Below, one piece after another: positions 11,509 to 22,415 of a stretch of 64,000 nt of DNA. A model generated the notes under the pieces. The model made no database searches and was not told where the DNA came from. It worked only from the letters and a program-made list of their open reading frames with translations. A program made the position numbers and the translations under genes. The DNA is from Liolophura sinensis (taxonomy: Eukaryota > Mollusca > Polyplacophora > Chitonida > Chitonidae): assembly GCF_032854445.1 (NCBI RefSeq), contig NC_088296.1, forward strand, positions 16,171,485 through 16,235,484, written 5' to 3'. The first letter of the stretch is position 1. Each line of letters starts with the position of its first letter.

Positions 11509-12260
11509 CTACTTTTGGATCATTGCTATTTGCCTCTGTGCATTGAAAAACTGACAAAGTAAACGCCAGCATTTCCTACACTCCCTTACGCTTTAGTACT
11601 GACGGATACCTACCGCCAAGGGACGTAATTTCTTGAAAAGGAAAGGAACCTATGTAAGTCACGAAAATACGGAATATATAGAAATGGCACCGTGCACAGC
11701 ACATTACAAACACTAATTTCACCTGTAATCTTAACCAAATGTATACTATATCAGTCTTACCGGAAACCATACGGCTGGTAGTTAATGCAATGGTTGCATC
11801 TCCAAAGTACATAATTGTTGAACCTTGTAGCTACATGTGTGCAACTGGTGAATATTTTGGTAATGTAATTGTTGAGACGTTCAGGTGTGTGATATTTTTT
11901 TTTTAAATCCTGTCCTGAATGTGTTGCATTTATTTACGGTTTTTGGTAATAATTACAAAAATGATATCGACATGAATTTGTTTGTGAATCATTGTAGTAA
12001 ATATAATGGGTCGGTGTATTTTACGGAATAGATGTAAAGGTAAACATTCGGAATAATAACCAAGATTGTAATCCTGTAATTAAAATTGGCGTTATTTGAT
12101 AATCTCGCTGAAATCAGTTGTTGTTTAGGCTCTTTGTATTAAGTCCTCCTCTCTTCATCGCCACATTTCTTCCCTGCCCTCCACTCACCGGCTCGTCCCT
12201 CTCTTCACCGGCTCACCCTTTCTTCAGTACCATCTCTTCATGCAGACTCGCCAATCTGTA
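11509..12260. other. No gene recognised
   Basis: AT-rich, no feature seen. Confidence 0.5.
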
Positions 12261-12335
12261 CAGACTCACGACTTTAAATACTGACTCACGACTTTTTCTA
12301 CTGACTCACGACTTTTTCTACTGACTCACGACTTC
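12261..12335. repeat. ~21-bp repeat, 4 copies
   Basis: Repeats of CTGACTCACGACTTTTTCTA. Confidence 0.85.
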
Positions 12336-12622
12336 TTCAGTACATACTTTATGTACCAACTCGCCCTGGTAGGATGTAGAAAGCAGTTTTAATACTTCTG
12401 GTTATATGTGTATTTACACCATGTCCGAAAACTGAGATCATTTGTTTTATAAACCTAAATTCTAGACAACTTGTACTAAAGTGTATCGCCAGGTAAGTTA
12501 AGTTTATTACCACGTTCATTTTATGCCGAATAAATTGCATCACAATACAGTACAGATTTGTGGTCTTTCTGGCCCCGAGGTGCTTAGTGTGTAAGCATTG
12601 TGTTTTGACTCATTAGCTGTTG

Positions 12623-12660
12623 GCGGCCGTCGTATAAGTGAAATATTTTGGAGTACGGAC
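12623..12660 (+). mobile_element. Main-family SINE fragment
   Basis: GGCGGCCGTCGTATAAGTGA then AATATTTTGGAGTACGG; nothing else recognised in 12340-13070. Confidence 0.7.
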
Positions 12661-13072
12661 TAAAGTGCAGACTTCAGGTAATACCTGGGCCTAAATCACA
12701 ATACGCTTCTAGACAAGGTGGGTTTTCGAGTTAGAAACAGTAAAAAAAAAACATATACCATGTGACCTATCAGAAACGTTAGGAAACAATGTCTATTTAC
12801 ATATCCAATGGCATTGGCGTGGTAAACAAGCTTTGCAAAAGTTATTTTGGAGTAAACGAACGGTGCAGACAACTGAGGCTCTGTGTGTTTGTGAACTTAT
12901 TACGTTCCGTGATGAAAGGAGTGTAATATGTTCCTCCATAGCAGGGTGACACAGGTGATCGGTAAATCAATGTCAAACACACAAATCTGATGCAGTCACA
13001 TGGTGCGTTAGGACCTTTTTTTCCCACTTTATGACGACAGAAGAGTTTTTCCTCAAGACTCCCATTCTGGGT

Positions 13073-13245
13073 TGGCCCATGCAGTTGTTCATAGTAGCCC
13101 GTGCCGTTGTTCAAAATAGCCCATGCAGTTGATCAATATAGCCCGTGCCGTTGTTCAAAATAGCCCATGCAGTTGATCAATATAGCCCATGCACTTGATC
13201 AATATAGCCCATGCACTTGATCAATATAGCCCATGCAGTTGATGA
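13073..13245. repeat. 22-bp minisatellite, about 8 copies
   Basis: Repeats of AGCCCATGCAGTTGATCAAT with TA spacer. 13250-13675 holds nothing recognised. Confidence 0.9.
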
Positions 13246-13675
13246 AAATGGTATCATTAGTTATGTTCAGAATTAAGTTTAGTCTGGCCTGTGAAGTCTC
13301 GTTAGTTTTGCTCATACTCATATTCCCTACAGCGCATGCGCCGCTATCTACCCTTCGCTTTATATCACTGCCACCACTAGTAAATTTTATATAGGAATCT
13401 TGAGTAACACCAATGTCACTCGGGTCACAGTAATGAGGCGGGAAGTGATGTAAGAAAACACGAACAATACCGTCTCAACCTTAGTCTCTAATAAGACGTT
13501 ATACGCATGCATTCTCTTTATCCAGAGTGTGTTCAACGTGGTTCTAGCCAAAACCTAAAACAATTTTGTTGATGAATGCTGATTAAATAGCCCAAACAAG
13601 CTTACAAGTGAGTGTGATGTAAAGCGGAAGGTCGAGAGCGACTCATGCGCTGTAAGGAGTGTGAAATATACACTC

Positions 13676-13920
13676 AAAAAATAATCTGTTGATTTTAACA
13701 GAAAGTCTGTTGTCTGAGTGATGCTAGAATGTATTTTGTTATAGCAACAGATTATTCTGTTAAATACACACAAATAGCTTATTCTTTTAATTGAACATAA
13801 AGATTCTATTAGACTAACAGGATATTATGTTGAGTATGAAACTGTTATTTTATAATAACAGGATGCATTTTAGTGCCAGTCAGGCAACAGACTTTGTGTT
13901 AAAAGTAACAGATTTATTTG
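13676..13920. mobile_element. Palindromic MITE, copy 1
   Basis: Imperfect inverted halves rich in AACAGAAAGTCTGTTGTCTG and ACAGATTATTCTGTTAAAT. Same family as 30650-30885. No coding capacity. Confidence 0.6.
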
Positions 13921-14345
13921 GTGTCGTCACTGAATGACGTCACTGAATGCTTGTTATATGATTGCTGACATTCCAAATTTCTCACGGTGTAATTTGGCTG
14001 CAATTGACAGCTTACTTGGTTAATTATCACACTTTGAACTACCGATAATTTACCATGTGAATCATGCGTGAGTTTTTGGAACAGTATATATGTATCATTA
14101 CAATATAGTTAAAGTATCTTTTCTGCATCGTGTAAATTACATATGACAGTAGATCTTTGTATGGCTGCAAACAGTTTGATTTGTACAGTTAGTAACAAAG
14201 CACACTGTCGTACGGTGTTTAATGTAAACTATTAATGAACATGTATGCTGTACAAAAAAATAAACCAAAATGAACTATATCCTGGTTTGATTATTACCGC
14301 GTTGCAGTGGTTGGTTCTTTAGCACCCCTGGCACATATAGACAGA

Positions 14346-14472
14346 AACCTGCGGATGGTCGTGGGCTTCCCCTTGGCTCTGCCCGGTTTCCACCCACCAT
14401 AATGCTGGCCGCCGTCGTATAAGTGAAATATTCTTGAGTGCAGCGTAAAATACCAATCAAATAAATAAATAA
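14346..14472 (+). mobile_element. Main-family SINE, 3' half
   Basis: CCTGCGGATGGTCGTGGGCT, CCATAATGCTGGCCGCCGTC, AATACCAATCAAATAAATAA. Confidence 0.88.
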
Positions 14473-14599
14473 CATGTAGACGGAAAGAGGGTTTGAGTTC
14501 AAAACTGCCTATAGGACCTGCCAAGCCGGTAAAGCGTCAAACTTAAGACATGGTGTTGGCTGGTAGGTGGTTTACACGGTGGCGCAATTGTCCCCCGCC

Positions 14600-14685
14600 C
14601 GTAATAATGAGTCCATCCCATCGCCCATGGTATAAGTGAAGTATTCAGCAGCTTGTCATTAAACCATTAAATAAATAAATAGATC
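14600..14685 (+). mobile_element. Main-family SINE fragment, decayed
   Basis: GTAATAATGAGTCCATCCCA, GTATAAGTGAAGTATTCAGC, CATTAAATAAATAAATAG. Confidence 0.6.
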
Positions 14686-14689
14686 ACCG

Positions 14690-15490
14690 GTTGTCTACGT
14701 CAGTGATTTTGACAGACGGATACTGCCTAAGATGAGGTGGACCCAACTACCGTAAATATACATGTAATTGTAACAGAAGTGCAGTTTCTCTTTTCTCACC
14801 TGTTATAGCATATATCGGATACATCACTTTTTAGTACTTTCGGAAAAAACTGAGGTATTTTTTTTTCTTTCCACACTACTAATGTCTGTCCTAAAAATCC
14901 TAGGAATTACAGTATGTTGGCCTACAAATTGCGTACATGTATTAACTCGTATAAAAATTAGGTCAATAAAAGGAATTTGAAACAAACTGGCAGCTAACAA
15001 TAAATGGCTATACTTTCTTAAGGAGGTCCAGGAAATGAAAAGACAGCGTAATTTTACCAATAACCCATATTAACATGTCGCTTGCTGGGACTTGCAGGGA
15101 CGTGTTTTGTCAACATTTACGCGCCGGAATTAAGAAGATAGGGACAAGAACTAAGGTAACTAGAATTGAGAACTAGTTGACCCACGATTAAATTAAGAAA
15201 GCGTGATATCTCCTGTGATAATCATTGGGAGTATGATAACGTACAACAACAACAACAACCTCGTGATGTTGATAACGTCAGCACATGACGTTAGGGAACC
15301 GTAAAAAACGTAAACTTTTTGCACCCCCGCCGTCCCCCATCCCCCCATCCCATTACCCTTATAAGGTGTACCAGAGGTATTCCACTGGAATACCTGAGGT
15401 GTACCATTGGGGTGTAGCATATCTGAGCGGAGGTGTACCCTGTAAATATTGGGTAAAAAATATGCCTGAGGTGTATCTGAAATCACATCT
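14690..15490. other. No gene recognised
   Basis: No feature beyond a short AAC run at 15245 and a C-rich stretch at 15322-15355. Confidence 0.5.
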
Positions 15491-15493
15491 ACC

Positions 15494-16016
15494 CTTATAC
15501 AATTACAATATCTACATGTACACTTATACAATCACAATATCTACACTTATACAATCACAATATCTACACTTATACAATCATAATATCTACATGTACACTT
15601 ATACAATCACAATATCTACACTTATACAATCACAATATCTACATGTACACTTATACAATCACAGTATCTACACTTATACAATCACAATATCTACACTTAT
15701 CCAATCACAACATCTACACTTATACAATTGCAATATCTACACTTATACAATTACAATATATACACTTATACAATCACAATATCTACACTTATACAATCAC
15801 ATAATCTACACTTATATAATCACAATATCTACACTTATACAATCACAACATCTACACTTATACAATTACAATATCTACACTTATACAATTACAATATATA
15901 CACTTATACAATCACAATATCTACACTTATACAATCACAACATCTACACTTATACAATCACAACATCTACACTTATACAATAACAACATTTAAACTTATA
16001 CAATCACAACATCTGC
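15494..16016. repeat. 23-bp minisatellite, about 22 copies
   Basis: Unit ACACTTATACAATCACAATA plus TCT, with some 29-bp variants. Open frames of 112-232 codons across it (repeating STLIQSQYLHLYNHN..) follow from a stop-free repeat and are not counted as genes. Confidence 0.92.
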
Positions 16017-16589
16017 ACCATGTTTTTAATGTTGTTAGGCCTTTACCTCCATTACCTTGTAAATAAAGTGGTGTTTGCGACTGTGCACATACATTTAGTA
16101 CCTTGTACTATACTTTTTTTGCAAAGTTTTTTCTGCTTATACTTGACAAATAGCCTTGGAGAAATGAGATCACATATACAAGTGATGGTTGCCATAGTTA
16201 CAAATCATAGCATAACATCAAATCTGATACAGTGGTTTGCTGCCATGCCTCTTGGTACTGGCCAGTCGCAAAACATCTGATGAAAGTGAAATGTCCAAAA
16301 ACAGGACTTGAACCATTCACCAATCACTGTTTAATAACGAAACAGGTGTATGCTGTGTGTTTTGAGATGAAAGCTGATTGTTGTACCTAATTTGATTTTA
16401 TTGTACCTTTCTAGACCAAGATCAAAGTTATATGGGCGGGAAATGCCATTGCTGAGCAAATCTCTGCATGCAAATAATAAAAAGTGTATACCCAAAGATG
16501 TTATAAACAAAGCTCCAAGTAAACAGTGGGTACAACCTTGACTTTGGTAGACAACTGAAGTAATGTGGCGACCTGTTAAAATGGACATC
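16017..16589. other. No gene recognised
   Basis: No feature seen. Confidence 0.5.
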
Positions 16590-17326
16590 AAAGTGGAGCC
16601 AGTTCATCAACGGATAGGCGCTAAGTACAGTGCAGTCTCTCGCAGACAGGATTTAGCTAATGCTGACAAGGTTCCAGATAGACATAGTGTACAGAGCTAA
16701 GCCAGTACATCAATGGATAAGTGCTTATAGTCAGTGCAATCTCTCATAGACAGGATTTAGCTAATGCTGACAAGGTTCCAGATAGTCATAGTGTACAGAG
16801 CTAAGCCAGTACATCAATGGATAAGTGCTTATATTCAGTGCAATCTCTCACAGACAGGATTTAGCTAATGCTGACAGGTTCCAGATAGACATAGTGTACA
16901 GAGCTAAGCCAGTACATCAATGGATAAGTGCTTATAGTCAGTGCAGTCTCTCACAGACAGAATTTAGCTAATGCTGACAGGTTCCAGATAGACATAGTGT
17001 ACAGAGCTAAGCCACTACATCAATGAATAAGTGCTTATATTCAGTGCAATCTCTCACAGACAGGATTTAGCTAATGCTGACAGGTTCCAGATAGACATAG
17101 TGTACAGAGCTAAGCCAGTGTAACAATGGATAAGTGCTTATATTCAGTGCAATCTCTCACAGACAGGATTTAGCTAATGCTGACAAGGTTCCAGATAGAC
17201 ACAGTGTACAGAGCTAAGCCAGTACATCAATGGATAAGTGCTAAGGGTCAGTCCAGTCTCTCACAGACAGGATTTAGCTAATGCTGACAAGGTTCCAGAT
17301 GGACATAGGGTACGGAGCTAAGCCAG
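16590..17326. repeat. 103/104-bp tandem repeat, 7 copies
   Basis: GATTTAGCTAATGCTGAC starts at about 16650, 16754, 16858, 16961, 17064, 17167 and 17271. Copies are very similar. It runs straight into the 24-bp array. Confidence 0.95.
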
Positions 17327-17840
17327 ATGTTGTGCTCCCTGATCAGCCAGGTGGTGTGCTCCCTGATCAACCAGGTGATGTGCTCCTCATCAGTCAGATG
17401 TTGTGCTCCCTGATCAGCCAGGTGTTGTGCTCCCTGATCAGCCAGGTGGTGTGCTCCCTGATCAACCAGGTGGTGTGCTTCCTGATCAGGCAGGTGATGT
17501 GCTCCCTGATCAACCAGGTGTTTTGCTCCCTGATCAGCCAGGTGGTGTGCTCCCTGATCAACCAGGTGTTGTGCTTCCTCATCAGTCAGATGTTGTGCTC
17601 CCTGATCAGCCAGGTGATGTGCTCCCTGATCAACCAGGTGGTGTGCTCCCTGATCAACCAGGTGGTGTGCTCCCTGATCAGCCAGGTGGTGTGCTCCCTG
17701 ATCAACCAGGTGGTGTGCTCCCTGATCAGCCAGGTCGTGTGCTCCCTGATAAATCAGGTGTTGTGCTGCCTGATCAGCCAGGTGGTGTGCTCCCTAATCA
17801 ACCAGGTGTTGTGCTCCCTGATCAACAGGGAGCTATGTTT
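17327..17840 (+). repeat. 24-bp coding-derived minisatellite, about 21 copies
   Basis: Unit CTCCCTGATCAGCCAGGTGT plus TGTG. In one frame each copy encodes VLPDQPGV/G, and the frame runs on into LRDQPGVWSVKLED of ZNF-3. ZNF-1 has DKPGVLPV at the same place with matching DNA (AGCCAGGTGTT). The repeat therefore probably grew from this protein-coding segment. Confidence 0.85.
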
Positions 17841-17844
17841 TCTG

Positions 17845-19250
17845 TTGAACTAAGTGTTGCGCTCCGTGATCAGCCCGGTGTCTGGTCAGTAAAGCTAGAG
17901 GACAGATGACCCACAGGTCTGGCACATCGTTAAGCAGGAAGATAATGATGTGTCAGGGGGAAAACTGTGTCAAAGTAGTGACGATGAATACAAAGGCAGT
18001 CCAGATGACATGACCGAACGACTTGAGTGCCAGTCGCAGAGTAGCCTAAGTGCGGGAGAGGAACTGGTCGGTCCTATTAATTGTGCGTCACTCCCATACA
18101 CGTTCCTGGTGTTACAGAAGGTGACAGGGTTCCAGACGTTGCGCTTTTGTATCACCAGGTGCCGAATGAAGCTGTTAATATGCCACACATAGTGACGCTC
18201 ATACAGCCTGTTTACTCATCTTGGCCAGTCGTTTCCAAAGCAGGTCCTCTCTTTCAGACCCTTCCTACACAGCTAGTCAGTAAAGAGGGTGACAGACAAA
18301 TTGACACATGGCGCGTTGAACCAGGCGCGTGTTGGTTAATTTCGGGACACACTACAACAGATGATGCATTACTTAAAACAAAGCTGAATGAAAATAGTCC
18401 TGGATTTGTACCAGCGGTGAACCAGCACGATCACCCTGGTTATATAGAGCAAATGGATAACTTGCTGTAAAAGCTGTACTGACAACTCTGCCTTTAGAAA
18501 ACGTAGAAAGTACCAAAGGCAAAATGTCACATATTTGCTAAACCTGTGGCACAGGCTTTACAGCGAAGAGAAAACTGGTAAAACCCCGCCGAACACACAC
18601 AAGAGTGAAGAAACCCCTCTATTGTGATCTGTGTGGTATGAGCTTTTTCAAGCATTTTACACCGAAAGTTCGTAATCTTACGCACACTGGGGAAAAACCT
18701 TACCTTTGCAGTGTTTGCGATAAATCCACATTAACCATTCACATTCCAACACACACAGGTGAGAGACCTTATGCATGTACAGTCTTCGACAAGAGCTATA
18801 GAAAACTCAACGCTTTGAAAATACAACAGCGAAAACACACTGGTGAGAAGCCATATAGCTGCATTACTTGTGACAAAAGATTTAGATGCAAACCATCGTT
18901 GAATTCCCATTGTCGAAAACGCAGATGTGAAAACCGTGATAGGCGCACGATTGAGGAGTTGCGTCGAGAGATGCCGACTGAAGATGAAAACCAGAATGTG
19001 CCTCAAATGGCGACACTCGCACAGCCTAACAGTCGCCTCGTTCTGATGTCATATCTGGTCCGGATTTCATTGGGCTTCCTACACAGCCAATCAGCACGGA
19101 GATTCCGACTGACGTTGTTAACCTGAACGTGCCACAAACGGTGACATTCATACGGTGTAAAGCGTTACCAAGTTCTGATCATCATGTCGCCATAGGTAGT
19201 CGGCGTTTTTAGGGGCTTCCTGCACAGTACACTCAGTGCAGCGAGTGTGA
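17845..19250 (+). pseudogene. C2H2 zinc-finger pseudogene (ZNF-3)
   Basis: A broken relative of ZNF-1 and ZNF-2. At 17868-17960 two adjoining frames read DQPGVWSVKLEDR and DPQVWHIVKQEDN, matching ZNF-2 GLWPIKVE..DEPQVWYVVKRED; a frameshift separates them. The N-terminal region continues to 18470 across another frame change. Fingers lie at 18530-18930. The first has a stop after its first Cys. Others are clear ([32 protein letters not shown]), but one has lost a Cys (ACTVFDKS) and one has lost the first half of its loop. A non-finger linker of about 105 bp (VPQ-V-TL-QP..GLP-Q) recurs at about 18178, 18995 and 19128, so finger-plus-linker modules were once duplicated. Several breaks make function unlikely. 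Confidence 0.85.
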
Positions 19251-19257
19251 CGGAAAA

Positions 19258-19620
19258 AATGAGTGAGTGACTGTTTGCGGTTTAACGTCGTACTCAACAA
19301 TTTTTCAGTCATATGACGACGAAGGAATCATTAGGGTGAATGTAATGTGCCTCCCTGTCGCAAGACGGATTTCCGCAGCTATTTTATCTAGTGCTGCTTC
19401 ACTGAGATGGCTCTCCGAATGCAAGTAAGCCACCCCTCCCGAGCCATTATACTGACAGTGCTCAACCAGTCTTGCACTATCCCCTTCATGCTGAACGCCA
19501 AGCGAGGAAGTTGCAACTTCCTCTTTTAAAGTCTTAGGTGTGACTCGACCCAGGATTGATCCTGAATCTACCGCTCCCGAAGCAGATGCTCTACCAACTG
19601 TGCTATCTGGGCCGGTACCG
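19258..19620 (-). mobile_element. Full-length tRNA-headed SINE, third type
   Basis: On the minus strand the head reads GCCCAGATAGCACAGTTGGT (box A) and AGGATCAATCCTGGGTCGAG (box B); the body ends GAGTACGACGTTAAACCGCA. The 3' end resembles the main SINE family tail (TTGAGTACG-CGT-AAACC), but the head and body differ. Inserted between ZNF-3 and ZNF-4. Confidence 0.85.
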
Positions 19621-19635
19621 GAAAAATTGACATGT

Positions 19636-19686
19636 GATCCTGGGTCGAGTCACACCTAAGACTTTAAAAGAGGAAGTTGTAACTTG
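19636..19686 (+). mobile_element. Inverted SINE fragment beside the SINE
   Basis: GATCCTGGGTCGAGTCACAC and following bases repeat part of the 19258-19620 SINE in the opposite orientation, giving inverted arms of about 50 bp some 75 bp apart. Confidence 0.85.
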
Positions 19687-20060
19687 GGTGAACTGATAAC
19701 TCTGCCTTTAGAAAACGTAGGAAATGGCCATGAAAAAAATCACTTATCTGCCAAGCCTGTGGCAAAGGATGGAATTCGAAGGAATTTTACAGAATGGAAA
19801 AGACTGGAAAGACACTGTCGAACACACACGAAAGTAAAGAGACATAAACTTTATCCAAAAATATGGGTTGAATTTCCACTGTCGCAGACACATGGGTGAG
19901 AAACGTTTTCTATGTCATATTTGTGGGAAAAGTTTTGGTTGCAGGAATTATAAGAAAACACATTTTTGCTTGCGGCAAAAGTTTTACCTCCAAAGCTTGG
20001 TTGAAAAGGCATGCTTGTCGTGTGAAACATATATAGGGAAGTGTGCGAGTTATATGTACC
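19684..20060 (+). pseudogene. C2H2 zinc-finger pseudogene fragment (ZNF-4)
   Basis: This begins with a copy of the DNA at 18473 (TCTGCCTTTAGAAAACGTAG in both), so it is a duplicate of the finger end of ZNF-3, separated from it by an inserted SINE. Degraded fingers read W-K-RLERHCRTHT, then FHCRRHMGEKRFLCHICGKSF in another frame, then LRQKFYLQSLVEKACLS. Frame changes separate them. Not functional. Confidence 0.8.
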
Positions 20061-20915
20061 ATATGTAACTAATGTGTTTATTACATTTACATTATGTGAA
20101 CACGACTGAAAGTCTACCTTGGTTTTGAGTTGCGATTTACATGTTGCTGTTTATCTGACAGTGGGTCAGTTGATGTAAGGTTAAATGTTTCCCAGTCTCT
20201 CCTCGACAGACCATTCGGTTTTAAAGATTCTGTGCTCTGTGGAAAAAAATCTGTTGCAGATTCCACAAGGCCTTTCCTGATTTTAGCCAAAATTTGAAAT
20301 ATGACTTTAGCGGTTATTATTAAGCCTTAATAAATACAATTTTGACAACCTATTCAGTGTTATACAGAAATGTGCCACAAGTTTAACTTCGAGTGCTAAA
20401 AACAAAACATTGCGATGAGGATTTAAGTTTTGACTTAAATCAGAAATGGCTTCGTGGAATCGGCCCCAATAATAACTGTATTACAATTCCTCTCTTCCTG
20501 GAATAGGAAAATCCGCATGCATAAAACGAAGTGTACTATTTATTACATACGCCTACGAAGAAAGTGTTTATTTCACAAGGTAACGTTTTTCTATGGAATT
20601 GAATGGCAAGTCTCGAGGAAATCTGTTGTCAGATATCCTCGACGCAATCATCTGATTTAAATCACAGATTAAGTTTGGTAACTGATCCGAAGAGCCAGAT
20701 CTAAGGATTCAATAATTTCTTGTAGATGCTGACCATCAGGCCTGTTTGTGTAGTCAGTCACTGTCATGTCAACCACTTCGAGTAATCTTCCCTGATTAAA
20801 TGCCACGATTCCTAACACTATGCTTTGTTCAACCCTTTTCTAGTAATCAAGGCTAGGCTGTGGTTAATTTAACACCTTCAGTAATTGGAGTCCACCAGGG
20901 AATCCTTTAGTCTGA
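20061..20915. other. No gene recognised
   Basis: No feature seen. Confidence 0.5.
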
Positions 20916-21681
20916 CTAAACTAGATCTTCTGTTATGTGTGCATTCGTTTCTTTTTTGTTCATTCTCCTAAGTTTTTGTCGTCTGTTGGCCATGCTTGCT
21001 ACTTCACTGTTCCACAATACTTCATAGAGACCCTTAAAGTCGCGGCCTTCACGCCTTATTGCTGCATTATTTGTTGGGTTGGGCAGATTTATTTCACCAG
21101 ACAAATTTGTTTCACGTAATTCCCTAGTACTTGGGCTAAGCGAGGGAAATCGGGTTCACATTCTAAGTCATTTACAGCCTTCGTCACCGAATTAAATCCG
21201 GAACCCGATATGAAAAAGCTTAGGGGTTTGGGCTGAGGATTACCTTTGTTTACTTTCTTCAGCAATCTCGAAACAGTCCTTAGTTTTCTTCTTAAGTTTT
21301 CCAAGTCTTTCTTCCTTTGTTACGATTCCTCTCCAATTCTGCCCGCAAACAATATCTAAACCCTTTAATTAAACTGTCTTTCTCACAAATGTCTTACACT
21401 CCAGGATTACCGATGGTTTCTTTCATTCCGGAAAGTACGTATTCTAGCGGCTCATCACCTTCCAAAGGATTATGAGCGAACCGAGACAGAAGCATTAGAC
21501 CACTCCGTACGAAACTGCTCTCGGACTGTTTCGGGGTAGGTTTGGCAGTGCACTTTGTGGCATGCGTCCAAAGAGAATCTCTTGGCAAGAAATCCTTGGC
21601 TGTAATCTTGGCTTTGTCATGATCTCGAGGGCATGGAGAAATTACGAACTTCCCTGCTCCATACATAATGACCTGTAGCAA
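20916..21681 (-). pseudogene. Broken gene of an unnamed zinc-binding/helical family
   Basis: Three minus-strand frames in order look like pieces of one protein. The first (21394-21681) has a C-x-H/DH..W-H-x3-C metal-site-like stretch (FLPRDSLWTHATKC) and then LMLLSRF..LEYVLSGMKE. The second (to 21089) reads ENLRRKLRTVSRLL..NSVTKAVNDL..PRLAQVLGNYVKQ. The third reads FKGLYEVLWNSEVASMANRR..ITEDLV. I recall this order (metal site, R-x-L-RLL helix, FE-P-LA-LG, F--L-W--EVS, P-TEDL) from multi-copy uncharacterised invertebrate proteins, but I cannot name the family or say whether it is a mobile-element gene. At least two frame changes make it a pseudogene, or exons of a spliced gene whose splice sites I did not find. 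Confidence 0.45.
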
Positions 21682-21889
21682 TACAAACAGGTAAAGGTTT
21701 TTGAGACCTTGTTTGTGAGGAAGGTTTCAGTGAGACATAATAACAATCAAAAAAAGATATCTGCCAGAAAGCCTGACACAAGAGGTTTGAATCTTGTGAC
21801 TGTCGTCGTTAAGGACTGTAAACTGATCTCCACATTCATATACATGCTACTGCACAATTTCTAAAGTGCTCTTGCGGAACCTAGATGAT

Positions 21890-22152
21890 TAAAGCCACTC
21901 TGTGGCCGAGGTGTTTAGCACGCCAGCGCGAAAATGACCCAGGAGCCTCTCACCAATGCGGTCACTGTGAGGTCAAGTCCGGGCTCATGCTGGCTTCCTC
22001 TATGGTCGTACGTGGGAAGGTCTGCCAGTAACCTGCGGATAGTCGTGGGTTTCCCTCGGGTTCTGCCGGGTTTCCTCGAACCATAATGCTGGCCACCGTC
22101 GTAAAAGTGAAATATTCTTGAGTGCGGCGTAAAACACCAATCAAATAAATAC
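21890..22152 (+). mobile_element. Main-family SINE, full length
   Basis: Head CTGTGGCCGAGGTGTTTAGC (box A region), GTGAGGTCAAGTCC (box B), GTCGTGGGTTTCCCTCGGGT, ATAATGCTGGCCACCGTCGT, AAACACCAATCAAATAAATA. Confidence 0.92.
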
Positions 22153-22213
22153 ATGACCAAAGCTCTGGCCTGCAGCAACTACACATGTATCAGACCCTTA
22201 GGAGCTAGCTGTA

Positions 22214-22415
22214 TTCCTTACTTATTTGACTGATGTTTTACATCGCACTCAAGAATATTTCACTTATACCACGGCTTCACCACTATGATGGGATGAAACC
22301 TGACAGATTCCTAGGGAAACACACAACCATCCGCTAACATGAGCAACCGCATTGGTGAGAGACTTTTGGGTCATTGCGTCGCTCTGGCACTCTAACCGCT
22401 CTAACCGTTCCACCA
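22214..22415 (-). mobile_element. Main-family SINE, decayed
   Basis: Inverted: TTTTACATCGCACTCAAGAA, ACAACCATCCGCTAACATGA, CCGCATTGGTGAGAGACTTT, ending in the head. Confidence 0.85.

Noticed and set aside
15285-16066. 232- and 112-codon open frames
   Set aside because: Product of the stop-free 23-bp repeat; three units make a 69-bp period that is open in all forward frames.
17281-17853. 190-codon frame repeating VVCSLINQ
   Set aside because: Wrong frame of the 24-bp array; the frame reading VLPDQPGV is the one that continues into the zinc-finger N-terminus.
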